From: Progne subis subis
Taxonomy: Eukaryota; Chordata; Aves; Passeriformes; Hirundinidae
DNA length: 64,000 nt
Direction of reading: 5' to 3'
Assembly (NCBI GenBank): GCA_022316685.1
Contig: JAKJHU010000155.1
Coordinates: 186,001 to 250,000 of the forward strand
A model generated the notes under the pieces. It did not search any database and was not told the origin of the DNA. It worked only from the letters and a program-made list of their open reading frames with translations. This document shows, piece by piece, positions 34,901 to 64,000 of the stretch (the first letter of the stretch is position 1; every line of letters starts with the position of its first letter). Both the position numbers and the translations under genes were made by a program.

Positions 34901-37900
34901 CTCATAGATTCAATGCCAGCATTTATCCCAGCCTCATTGAGAACTACTGCAGGAACCCAGACAACAACTCAGAAGGCCCATGGTGCTATACCCGAGACCC
35001 AACGGTGGAACGGGAGGCGTGTCCCATCCCCGTGTGTGGTATGCCCCAGCACTCCAGAGAGCCCTTCACTCACAGCAAAACACTGCATTGAGACTGACAG
35101 TAAAGCAAGCAGAGGGTTAAGGAGGGGGAATGCTTACATGAACAGAGGGCAGTAGGAGTAGAGAAGCTGCATCGTAAAGGGTAAAGGAGCTGAGGAAGAA
35201 AAGTCACTGAGTTGCCCATACATAATGAGCTGTTTTCTCTAGAGTCTGCTAATCTAGGTCTAAATTAAACCCAGTGTCAGCAGTCCCATGGAATGTACTA
35301 CAGTACTCTCTAGTCAGTCACCTCAAAATCCTGGCCCAGTTGTCTCTAATTTGTGACAGCCATGAGCCATAATGTTTTTTGATCTGAATTCCCACCTTTA
35401 GGACAAAATAACTATGAGTTTGTGTTTGACTGCCTGCCTTAACATTCTCTCCTGTGGAGGTGTGCAGTTTAATACTCACAATCTCGAGTAAAGAGGAGAT
35501 GCCCTTCTCTCATCATTGAACTGGACATGGAGAACCATCCCCCTACACTTACACATTCCCATTTCTCCCCAGTACAGAGCTATCTCCCCTGGGGCTTGGC
35601 CTCTGCCTCAGAAGAATTGGTAAAGGAGAAAACCTTCTCACACAGCAGAAGTTTCTCTCCCAAAACCAGAGACTAGAAGCAACAACTCATAAGCAAAAAT
35701 TAGAGGTCAGCAACCATTTTGACATGGGCTATTTTGAAATTTTAAAAGCCATTACCATTGCTCTGGTCTGCAGAATCTAACAAACTGAGAAGAAATACTG
35801 CTCTGCTTCGTGGCCATCAGGCATCTGTGCTACCTCTGTTCACCAGTTAATTTCTGACCTGCAGTATCTTAGTTTCACTTCCATGTGCGTAGATATAGCA
35901 GGATCAGAAAAGCCTTGGTTTTGTGCATGGTTCTTTTATAATCATGACGAGTTAAAAACCAGAAGCAGCCCCACTGATTAAGGTGAATGTTACTTGCCCA
36001 GTAGCTGTTGTGCACCAGACTGAATAGTCAAATGGGGTCTCTCTTCACATAGGGACTCCCCTGCTGCACAAGAAGGCACCTTGAGGCCAAGCAAGAACAG
36101 ACTAGATACCCACTCCTTCAGGAAATGCTGCTTAAAACTTGCAGTCATCAGGACACTTGCAAGAAAAAGTGTGAGAAGTCTTGCAGGGAAATTTTTCACT
36201 TACCATCAGATTTAGAAATATTGGCAAAAGTTAAATTTCCCGTTTCAGTAGAATGCCACAGTAAAAGGTTCCTCCAAATATGGTCTAGTTAAGCATTTTA
36301 GAATAAGGTATTGGAGAACCTAATACAGCAGAATTTCATGCCTGAGACACCAACCCATCCCTTGAGCTGGCTCTCAAAGATGCCCCAGAAGGGAACAGAA
36401 TACTCTTCCTCATATCTTAGTGACAAAGAGAAGTGAGATGAATAGTGCCAGCCTCACTCCACATACTGCTGGACCACCTCTGACACTGCAGTGTTTTAAA
36501 GGGCACCACACAGTGGGAGCTCCCAAACATGGTGGGAGGCCCCATGGAACTCCAGGCTTTAGTAAAGGGGCTCTGGTGCTATTTGCTAATAGCCCTTCTG
36601 CGTGCACAGCTATGGCTTAAATCACAGCTCTCTGTCTTTCCAGGTGAAGACAGAACAACAGTTCCATTTACTCCACCAGCCGTAGAACCGGCACCAATGG
36701 AGCCTTGTGAACCAGAGAAAGGCATGCTTTACACAGGGACTCTCTCAGTCACTGTGTCTGGAGCTAAGTGTCTGCCGTGGAACTCTGAGAAAGCCAGAGA
36801 AATGCTCCATGGAAAACACATTGATCCAGAGGTGGAGCTGCAAGAGAATTACTGTCGGAATCCAGACAGAGACGAGGAGGGTGTCTGGTGTGTCACAGAT
36901 GAACCACCCTACTTTGACTACTGTGATCTGCACTACTGCGGTGAGAAGTCTGCACACATTTGAGGCATTGGCAAATAACAGGTCTAGAATGAAGTGCTTG
37001 GCCTGGGAGGCACAGACAAGGATGTGCACCAGGCACATGGGAGTCCTGTTTGTCCATACATCACATGTACTACCCTGCCTTAGGTGCATAGCAAGCACTG
37101 TTACCTCTCTCAGGTGTTCTCTTCTCCCTGAAAACTCACACTGGTGGACAAGGTGTATTAGAGAGCACTGGTATTTTAGAACATCATTCCTTCATCAGAC
37201 CCACTGTGTAGGGAAAGGAACATTTACAGTGCTGATAATTATGGCAACTACACTTAAGCTTTTGACCATGTTTGTCTTTCCATCTCTCAGACAGCTCTCT
37301 AGAGGATGAGAACCAAGAGTCTGAGGGACTATCAGGACGTTCTACTATGCCTAAAGAGTTCAAAGCCTTCTTTGATGAAAAAACTTTTGGTTCTGGTGAA
37401 GCAGGTGAGCAAAAACTCTAGATACAGCATGTTTGCAGAAGGACTGTAGCTTCTTCCTATTCACTGTTCCTCAGAAACATCAGCTAACCAAAAGCTGTTA
37501 AAAGCAGGGGAGGATACTTAAATTCCTTGAAGACCTCTCAGAAGTCAATATCCAGTTCCAATCATGGAGCTAGTAAGCACTTCCTTTCTAAGATCTTCCA
37601 GTTTCGCATGCTGACTGCAGAAAACAGTTCTCCACTAAATCAGGTAGAGTAGCAAAACCAGATTGCTTATTTTTTCAGATTGTGGCATTCGTCCGTTATT
37701 TGAGAAGAAAAAGATAACAGACAAAAGTGAGAGGGAGCTGTTGGATTCCTACACAGGAAGAATTGTCAGCGGGGATGATGCAGAAGTTGGCAGCTCCCCA
37801 TGGTAAGTACTGTCTTTGCATGTGGGAATTTTGTCTCCTCTTCAGCTCAAGCAGGTAGAAATAAAAGGGCTTGCTTATCTTTGGCAGAGTGCACAAATTA

Positions 37901-40900
37901 CAATCTAAGATTCTAATCAAAGCTTCTCCAAGTAGTTGACAGAGCAGTACTAAAATAGCAGGAAAAACTCACCTCTGGAATCAAGTATGCAACCACCAGA
38001 GAAAATAAGTGTGTTGGTGTATTTCATCTTCATGTCTTCCTCTTTCCAGCTTTGCTGGAACAAGAAGGATGAGAAACTTCTCCAGGTGAAAGAAATGGGG
38101 TAAATGGCCAATGACATAGGATATACATGTCCAAGGAAGGCTTTTGCTACAATGCTACTTACACAGTTTTATCAGGGCAGTGTAATGCTGTTTCCTGCTC
38201 ACTGCCAATTCTGCACTTTCTGCATGACACCAGGACCCATTTAGTCCTGCTAAGGGCCTCCTTCCTCTGCATCTCTCAGGCAGGTGATGCTCTACAAAAA
38301 GTCTCCTCAGGAGCTGCTGTGTGGTGCCAGCCTTATCAGTGACAGCTGGATCCTGACTGCTGCTCATTGTCTTTTTTATCCCCCCTGGGACAAGAACTTA
38401 AGTACAAGTGACATATTGGTGCGGATTGGCAAGCACGTAAGAGCAAAGTAAGAGTCTGACTGAAGTGAGAAGGAACTAGGCTTCCTCTTGAAGTAACGAG
38501 ATACTTTGGAGTTGGGCTGTCATTCAGTATCCAAGGAAATATTATAGCTAATGTTACATGCCTCTCAATAACAGGATCTAATGGGGATGTCATTTGCTGC
38601 TCCTGCTGATCCTGAAGGTTAAAGCAAAAGGGAGCAAGGAAGCCTGGGAAATCTAAAAGGGTGCTCCTATGTAAAGACAGCATTGTCTCAGAGGGTACAA
38701 AGCTGAGAGTATCATAAACTCCAGAAGACTCTCAGCTGCTACTGTACAGCAAGTTCTTTCCTTCATAACTATTCCAGATATGAAAAGAATAAAGAGAAGA
38801 TTGCTCTGTTGGATAAAATCATCCTCCATCCCAAGTACAACTGGAAAGAGAATATGGACCGAGACATTGCACTCATGCACTTAAAGAGACCCATCAGCTT
38901 CAGTGACTACATCCATCCTGTCTGCCTGCCTACCAAAGAGGTTGTGCAGAGGTGAGGAGAGAAAAAGATCACTTCTCAAGGCTATGTGCAGTCAGGCAGG
39001 AGAAAGCTGTTACAATACATTGAATTATACCTGTACTTCCTTCCACAGGCTGATGCTGGCAGGTTACAAAGGAAGGGTAACTGGCTGGGGAAACTTGAAA
39101 GAAACATGGGCTGCTAACCCTTCCAACCTGCCCACAGTTCTCCAACAGGTCAACGTGCCCATTGTAGATCAAAGTACCTGCAAGGCATCCACCAAAGTTA
39201 AAGTCACTGACAACATGTTCTGTGCAGGTAAGTAACACTGGAGCCCACAGGAACAACTTGCTACAGAAGTCACAGGCTCTGAGCTCCTGGTGTGACTCGT
39301 GCAGCAAGGTTATTTTCTGATAAATTTGCAAATATTCTCCACAAAGAATAACTTCCCTATGATAAGAACTTTCTCAGCTCTCAGACAACATGAAGGCTGG
39401 AGAACTTAGAGCTAGGAATAAAGTTTGCAACACCAACCTGTGTCAGGCACTAGTCCAATGGTACTAGCTAGCAGCAGCAGCAGCTGTGGGATAACTAAGC
39501 ACAAATAAAATTATCTTTTCACCAATACATAGAGCAGTTCCATGACTTCCTGAATTAAAGGCTGCACACCCATTATCCTATCTACTAGCTTGTCTCAATG
39601 TTTTGGAGCCCATTCATACTTATGGCCACAAACTTTGAAGGCCTACCTTCCTAAATCTCTTCTAGCATCATACTCTTTTTCAGTGAGAAAGGGACACAGA
39701 ATTCAAGTTACCAAAAAACTATGGATTTATGGACCAGTTTAATAGTTTCTGCTATATTATTAATTTGTGCAGACTATAACTTCCTACATGCAAGCCTTGT
39801 GTTTTTTGACTAAATTTGTGCTGCTTATAACTAAATGCATGCAATTGCTTGAGATGGAAGCCAATTACATGAGTGTGCTGAAAATATAGAGATTTTTTGA
39901 ATTCTTTTTCTAGACAACATTCTTTGAAATAGCTGAGATGCAGACATACAGAAAAAAATGGAGACATGGGTGATAGAAAAATGCAGATATTATCTAGTTC
40001 ATCAGGAATGAATGAAATCCTCTTCCTCTTTATATTGAGACTTTAGGAAGACAGCTGGGGAGAGGAAGAGCAGAACTTACAGTGAAAGGAAGGTGAAAGT
40101 GGGGACAACATTGTGTCTCTATAGTAAATAAAAGAACAGGGAACACAGATTATTACAGATAAGTTTCTAAGACAAGAAAAGCACAGTAGCTCAAGCTGTT
40201 GTACAACTGTTAGTGCAACTGACACTAACAGCAATTCTGATGAAATACAGGAATGAGAGCACAGAGGGTAGATTCAAGAATGCTGCAAAGACAGAGATGC
40301 AGTATTAGAATTTTTACGTAGATGAAAAACAAGTCCAAGAGTTGACAGAACCAGCAAACAATCTCATGGGTCCCAAAACATTTATGTCATTTATCCCAAA
40401 ACTTTCAAGAAAACATGGCCAACACCAGCCACTCCTACAGTCAAATGTCCACTTTTCTTGCCTGTAGGTTACCGTCCTGATGAGTTAAAGAGAGGAGATG
40501 CCTGTGAAGGGGACAGTGGGGGACCTTTTGTAATGAAGGTATGTTCAACAAGTTCAAGCTCATGAGACATACGGAGATAGGTTTGTTCTACGCTTCTAAA
40601 AAACAGCAGCAGAGTTGAGCCGCTGCTGAGTGGCTGAAGCAAACCCAGCTCATGCCCAAGGGTGAGCAATGGAGATGAATCCTGCAGTCATCCAGCCCCA
40701 TTTCTACATGGAGCTCTCAGCATATTAGGAGCTGCAGGACTCATGTGTGATGGCCAACTCTTAATTAGAGATTTAAGAGTAGAGACAAAGTGACTCCAAC
40801 AAACTTTGTTGGAGACGCCAGTCTGAATCCCAAAGTAGCATCCATTATTACACAGGCTGGAGCACATCCAAGGTTTAGATCTGAGAGGGCAACCAAGCTG

Positions 40901-41412
40901 CTAAACAATCCAGAGCATAAGTCTTATGAGGCATGGCTGAGGAAGCTGGGCTTGTTTAAGCCTGGAAAAAAGGAAGCTCAGAGGAGACCTCCTGAAAGGA
41001 GGTTGTAGCTGGGTGGCACTCAGCCTCCTCTTCCTCTGAAGCAAAAGACAAGAGAAAATGGCCTCAAGCTGTGCCAAGGGAGGTTCAAGCTGGACATCAG
41101 GAGGAATTTCTGCACTGAGAGTGCACTCAGTGCTGTGGTCTAATTAACATGGTGGTGTTTGATCAAAGGTTGGACTTGATCTTGAAAGTCTTTTCCAACC
41201 TTAATGATTCCCTGATTCTATCAAAGTCTCTTGCTCCTTGTTCCAATCCCTTTTTTTCTTTACTTTAGAACCCAGATGACAACCGTTGGTATCAAGTGGG
41301 AGTAGTTTCATGGGGAGAAGGTTGTGACCGAGATGGTAAATATGGATTTTACACCCATGTATTCCGCCTGAAAAAGTGGATACGAAAAGCCATCGAAAAC
41401 CATGGGCGATAG
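31855..41412 (+). CDS. F2: Prothrombin (coagulation factor II), complete, 14 exons
   Basis: Secreted vitamin-K-dependent zymogen, converted by the factor Xa-Va complex to thrombin, which cleaves fibrinogen. The spliced frame is 1,827 nt (608 residues plus stop). Exons: 31855-31933, 32809-32972, 33944-33968, 34187-34237, 34721-34826, 34908-35038, 36644-36940, 37291-37404, 37679-37802, 38280-38447, 38778-38951, 39049-39227, 40468-40538, 41269-41412. Order: signal peptide (1-about 24), propeptide ending HRR at 43, Gla domain (44-about 90, ten Glu), kringle 1 (Cys109-185), kringle 2 (Cys207-284), then protease domain. Likely factor Xa sites are after Arg301 (LSGR|ST) and Arg350 (YTGR|IVSG). The triad is His393, Asp449, Ser554 (GDSGGP). 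The GKYGFYTH loop of the sodium site is kept, as is a sequon NLS matching the 60-loop glycosylation site. All key residues are present. Confidence 0.98.
32809..32972 (+). CDS. F2: F2 exon 2: propeptide and Gla domain
   Basis: Encodes the gamma-carboxylase recognition propeptide, the RHRR|AN cleavage site and [13 protein letters not shown] Gla motifs ([20 protein letters not shown]). Confidence 0.97.
33944..33968 (+). CDS. F2: F2 exon 3: hydrophobic stack (25 nt)
   Basis: Tiny exon coding for DAFWSNYQ. Its length of 25 nt is the usual size of this exon in vitamin-K-dependent factors. The acceptor follows a long T-rich tract. Confidence 0.95.
34131..34153 (+). other. Perfect hairpin in F2 intron 3 near the exon 4 acceptor
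   Basis: ATGATGCCTT and AAGGCATCAT form 10-bp arms around a CTC loop, ending 33 nt before exon 4. It overlaps the usual branch-point zone. Confidence 0.6.
34187..34237 (+). CDS. F2: F2 exon 4: Gla-kringle linker (51 nt)
   Basis: Encodes [17 protein letters not shown], matching the short linker exon between the Gla domain and kringle 1. Confidence 0.93.
34721..34826 (+). CDS. F2: F2 exon 5: kringle 1, first half
   Basis: Encodes [20 protein letters not shown] and [14 protein letters not shown]. The intron inside the kringle is at the conserved place. Confidence 0.97.
34908..35038 (+). CDS. F2: F2 exon 6: kringle 1, second half
   Basis: Encodes [20 protein letters not shown] and the closing Cys. 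Contains a glycosylation sequon NAS. Confidence 0.97.
35039..36643 (+). other. F2 intron 6 (1.6 kb)
   Basis: Largest F2 intron apart from the first. No repeat or additional exon was recognised. Confidence 0.6.
36644..36940 (+). CDS. F2: F2 exon 7: kringle 2
   Basis: A single exon for the whole second kringle, from [19 protein letters not shown] to the closing DYCDLHYC, preceded by a short Pro/Thr-rich linker. Confidence 0.97.
37291..37404 (+). CDS. F2: F2 exon 8: acidic linker and first factor Xa site
   Basis: Acidic stretch followed by EGLSGR|STM. The tail KTFGSGEA is the thrombin A-chain start. In human prothrombin the P4-P1 residues are IEGR. Confidence 0.94.
37679..37802 (+). CDS. F2: F2 exon 9: A chain and activation cleavage
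   Basis: Encodes [13 protein letters not shown] and then [19 protein letters not shown]. The Cys pairs with the B chain; Ile351 becomes the new B-chain N-terminus. Confidence 0.97.
38280..38447 (+). CDS. F2: F2 exon 10: catalytic histidine
   Basis: Encodes [19 protein letters not shown] with the catalytic His, then the 60-loop YPPWDKNLS containing a glycosylation sequon. Confidence 0.97.
38778..38951 (+). CDS. F2: F2 exon 11: catalytic aspartate
   Basis: Encodes the exosite I region ([14 protein letters not shown]) and [11 protein letters not shown] with the catalytic Asp. Confidence 0.97.
39049..39227 (+). CDS. F2: F2 exon 12: protease core and autolysis loop
   Basis: Encodes [20 protein letters not shown] and ITDN-type C-terminal strand residues (VTDNMFCA). 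Confidence 0.97.
40468..40538 (+). CDS. F2: F2 exon 13: catalytic serine
   Basis: Encodes [17 protein letters not shown] with the catalytic Ser and the preceding S1-pocket region. Confidence 0.98.
40815..41222 (+). mobile_element. CR1 LINE fragment, plus orientation, in F2 intron 13
   Basis: Matches the avian CR1 3' region: CTGAGGAAGCTGGGCTTGTT, then GAGACC, CTGAAAGGAGGTTGTAGCTG, CCTCAAGCTGTGCC and GGACATCAGGAGGAATTTCT. It ends in the CR1-type tail TCTTTTCCAACCTTAATGAT followed by GATTCTA. Internal parts are missing, and the left limit is approximate. Confidence 0.85.
41269..41412 (+). CDS. F2: F2 exon 14: C-terminus and stop
   Basis: Encodes [20 protein letters not shown], which lines the sodium-binding loop and S1 pocket, then [16 protein letters not shown] and TAG at 41,410-41,412. 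Confidence 0.97.
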   Translation, partial: NPDDNRWYQVGVVSWGEGCDRDGKYGFYTHVFRLKKWIRKAIENHGR

Positions 41413-41539
41413 ATGAAGCATTTACCTTGCTTGATTTGTTTTGTTACAATGCTCCACTTTAAAACATAAGCATAGAAGATCATGAAGTAAAACAAGCTAT
41501 ATCCTTACAACTTGACAAAGGAAAGTCTTATCCCTTGAA

Positions 41540-41545
41540 AATAAA
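41540..41545 (+). terminator. F2: F2 polyadenylation signal
   Basis: AATAAA lies 128 nt after the stop codon, giving a short 3' UTR as in other prothrombin genes. Cleavage is expected near 41,560. Confidence 0.8.
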
Positions 41546-41569
41546 AGCTCTGAAACCTACCTTCTTCCT

Positions 41570-44420
41570 TTTATTCATGCTGAGTTTAGTTGCAGGTGGA
41601 TCCAAGTCATGACAGTAGCCAGGAGTACCACAGCAGTAGGTACACTGTTAATTACTTGTTATGCTTCAAACAAATTCCCCTCCCTTCCATCAGCTATAAT
41701 CAACAGGTTTTGGACCTCACATGTGCCTTGTCAGTCACAGCAAGCAAGATTATGCCCTCTTGCACTATCCCTTTCCTCCCTTCAAGACAACTAGTCTTCT
41801 GTTCTAGTTTTTGACCCACATATGTACCAGAGATAACCACCCTTACAGTACCTGTGGCATTACATAAAACACCAATGTCAAAAGTAAAGCAATTAGCAGC
41901 TGTTTTGGTCAGACAAACATTGTTCTCAGCTACAACAGCAGGCAATAAATGCCAGCACCACTGTGCGCTATTCATCCGACAAAGGAATAGCCGCTTGGAA
42001 TGCATTAAGCAGCACTTCCAGTAAGTTCCTACACAGCAGGTGCTGCTGGGTCCTCACTGTGTATTTTCCACCTGCATAGCAAGATTCTCAAGGAAGCAAT
42101 TCATGCAGTCATTGTCAAAGCCTGCACTATTCCTGTTTGCTTGTGTTATAAAGGCTGTTTAGGGATCTCTCCAAAAGCAAGCTTCAGTCTTTCATAAACT
42201 CCTCTTTAGCAGGAATTTGTGGATGACCGAGGACCCAGAAGTTCAGCAGTAAACACAAATTCTTGACCACCCAATTTGTTCAGCCCAATTTTCTACTAAG
42301 AGAATCATGAGATTAGAAAATTCTCCTGCTCCCTATGGCACCACATTGTAAAACCTCTCACTCATAGTGCCATAAAGTCACAGAAACAGGCAACAGTTAA
42401 ACTCGTTGTTCTAAAAACAAGTTATTGATCAATCACTGTCTGGCCACCTCCTTTTAGATGGCTCAATTGGGAACCAAGCTGAAACAGCCCAATTTGATTG
42501 CCAAAATTAAGCATAAAAACCAATCTCTCAAAGAAATTTGAAGAACAAAACCTCAACAGCTCAAGCTTCATGACTGTTTAAAGTCATTGATAACCACGGA
42601 CATTGAACACTGAAACTGTTTAGCCCTTCTAATGTTTAAATTTTAAGCCTCACCCCTTCACTACTATCAAATAATGTGTGACAAAAAGAGGGGAACCAGG
42701 ACCATACCGTTTCGGGAGAAAGTCACTGTTCATATTGACTTGTTACAAATAATACAGAAGAATCATTTTTAAAATTCAGTTTAATGTTATTTAAATATTG
42801 TCTGGGCTAAAGATTAGGCTTTATTAATTTATGTGCACAAGTTTTAGTTCAGAACTCCCAGGATATTGAGTCCAACCAAACACTACAGACACAGGGCAAA
42901 AACTCATTCATAAAAACAACTATATGTTCTGCTACTCAATTATTCCTGTATTTCACTTCTGATTCAGCTTCAAATTTAAAATAGTTTATGCAAGTTTGCA
43001 GGCATTGCTGTTTTAACATCCTGAGCTAATTAACAAATAGTTCTTCAGAATGTCTGCTGAAGATGGTAAGGGAACATATGGATGAATTTAAATGTCACTA
43101 AGTTTCAGAGAGCAGCTAGTCATTGAGAGGTAGTGGCAGTAACTCTAGTGTCAGCCAACACAAACTATTCACAAACTGCCCCAGTTTAAGTGCACAAAAC
43201 CACAGCACTTACCAATAAGGGCCAAACCTCCACTTGTAATAGAGCTCTGTTCCATAAGTGCATGCCCATTTCAGGAGAGAGGAGACTGTGACTACTAAAT
43301 CGAGGCAGTGGAGCAATGAATGGCATCGTATCAGTTACCACAGGATGGAGAACGCTCGCGATCACCTGCTACCACAGTGTGCAAACTCACCATAAGCACC
43401 AAGCAGCATTATGTCAACTGCAACCCCAGCCTAGGGGTCCTGTGAAAGGAAGATTTCAGACATTTGCAGAAGCTCTGGCATAGATCTGTTGTACAAGTAC
43501 TAATTTAAAGCCACGTTTTTACTGTAATCAGGCAAGATGGTTTCTGTAATTGCTCTTACGCAGAGACTGCTGGTCCACATAGCAAACAACAAAAGCAGCA
43601 GTTATATGGAACAGATTAAAATCTAGCATAGACGTGTGTTATTTTAAACCTGCCTGTCCAACTCCTCAATAACTCTGTTCTAGCTATAGAACAGATGTGC
43701 AATTTATGCTTCACAACCAGTTTTCATGTGGAAGTGCAGTAGTAAGGTGAAAATACATCACCCCCCTAGAAATGAAAGGGCTAGAAAGGATATGCAGTGT
43801 GTCTATCTTAATCTTCATTATCTGGAGCATCTGAAAGAGGCTAATCACTCACAAAAAAAAAAAAAAAAAGTGGCTACAACTTTTGCAGACTAGTTCTATT
43901 AGGTGTCTTAGTTAGAAAACAAATGTTTAAGTAACTCTGATGTTTAAGAGCAAAAAGAAGTAGTGCATGAGGTTTACCTGCATGAGGAACACTGTTCAAG
44001 CAGATGAGCTCAGGGTAAGTGAGTCCACTGACCGTACACCACTGCTACTCTATTCCATAACAGCGGCAGGCTCCCTCAAAGAAAGCTCCCTCAGATGTGA
44101 CCTCACAATCTGGGTAAAGGCATCACAAGGACTAGATAATTCAAAATAAGCATTTCAGCAAACTAAGTATTTTCATGTTACAGAAACTTATTCCAAAACA
44201 AAAAAAGCAGCTATATGAAAAATGTACTACTGCTCATAGAAGTAAGAGTGCAAAGTCTCAGGACTGCACCCTCAGACAGTGTATTTCCACTCATCTTCCT
44301 TATAGTGTATCCAAGCCCCAAGGTTCATGCCAGCTTAGTTCAGTTTCTAGATGCCCAGTCACTAACATTCAGGGATAGAGAGTGACCTCTAACCAGCAGT
44401 CGCTGCTGTTCCTGTAGAGG
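41570..44420. other. Intergenic region between the convergent F2 and CKAP5 3' ends
   Basis: About 2.9 kb with no recognised gene or clear repeat. It could include longer CKAP5 3' UTR forms: a second minus-strand AATAAA-type sequence lies at about 42,820. Confidence 0.55.
43853..43869. repeat. Oligo(A) run
   Basis: 17 consecutive A in the F2-CKAP5 intergenic region. Confidence 0.85.
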
Positions 44421-44440
44421 CTGGTATAGTTAATGCAAAC

Positions 44441-44446
44441 TTTATT
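44441..44446 (-). terminator. CKAP5: Probable CKAP5 polyadenylation signal
   Basis: TTTATT on the plus strand reads AATAAA on the CKAP5 strand, 456 nt past the stop codon. This suggests a 3' UTR of about 0.5 kb. Confidence 0.6.
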
Positions 44447-44901
44447 TACAAAAGACACTTAAATTAGTTACTTCATGCCATGTGTCCATACAGAATCAAC
44501 AGTTCAAGGATTACATGGAGAAGAATTCACAAAATTAAAAGTGAAATCACTAAAGGTCTAAGAGTTAAGAACTAGGAAAAGATTTTAAAGACAACTTTAC
44601 AAATAAAAACCCCAAGTCATGAGAAACTAGTCTGAGCAAGAGGATGGTTGTTTACAGGTCTGTACACTAAAACTAATACACAGACAGCCTTCTATTGTCA
44701 AAGAGATGCTCATCGAGAAGCGGATTATGTACAAATACTTGTGCCACAATGACTCAACCCCCCCAAAATCCACTGTATTATACATAAACCAGTTTGTATA
44801 CATTAGGCCTAAACGAGGCCATTTAACTATGAAGACTTCTAGTTTAGTAAACTAAAGCTGAAGACAGCCCCAAGCAACAGCGATACCGTCTCTTTGCATC
44901 T

Positions 44902-64000
<19,099 letters not shown>

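Noticed and set aside
40790..41008. Open frame in F2 intron 13
   Set aside because: It overlaps a CR1 3' fragment and is repeat sequence, not a gene.

Overview
The window is vertebrate nuclear DNA, most likely from a bird. It has spliced genes with GT-AG introns, a CpG-island promoter, CR1-type LINE fragments of the avian kind, and short introns. The gene order and strands match human 11p11.2: ARHGAP1 (minus), ZNF408 (plus), F2 (plus), CKAP5 (minus). Species cannot be fixed from the sequence alone.

Layout. (1) 1,759-18,949, minus strand: all 12 coding exons of ARHGAP1 (Cdc42/Rho GAP; 437 residues), preceded by a probable non-coding first exon near 23.3 kb inside a CpG island (about 23.3-24.3 kb). 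(2) 25.2-26.24 kb, plus strand: a decayed C2H2 zinc-finger gene at the position and in the orientation of ZNF408. It carries in-frame stops, frameshifts and lost zinc ligands. (3) 31,855-41,412, plus strand: complete 14-exon F2 (prothrombin; 608-residue precursor) with Gla domain, two kringles and an intact serine protease triad, followed by an AATAAA at 41,540. (4) 44,902-63,619, minus strand: the last 22 coding exons (1,119 codons plus stop) of CKAP5 (ch-TOG/XMAP215), running off the right edge. F2 and CKAP5 converge across about 3 kb of non-coding DNA.

The genes do not form a pathway. ARHGAP1 is a cytoplasmic Rho-family GAP, F2 a secreted liver coagulation zymogen, and CKAP5 a microtubule polymerase. 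Repeats are sparse: three CR1 fragments, a possible LTR fragment upstream of F2, an AAAC-rich tract and several long oligo(A) runs, two of which form the polypyrimidine tracts of CKAP5 introns.

The points most worth following are the pseudogenised ZNF408 remnant with a collapsed finger array, a 24-nt in-frame candidate microexon in CKAP5 (53,844-53,867), and a symmetric 111-nt CKAP5 exon that may be a cassette. Comparisons with human proteins rest on recalled family knowledge; no database search was run.
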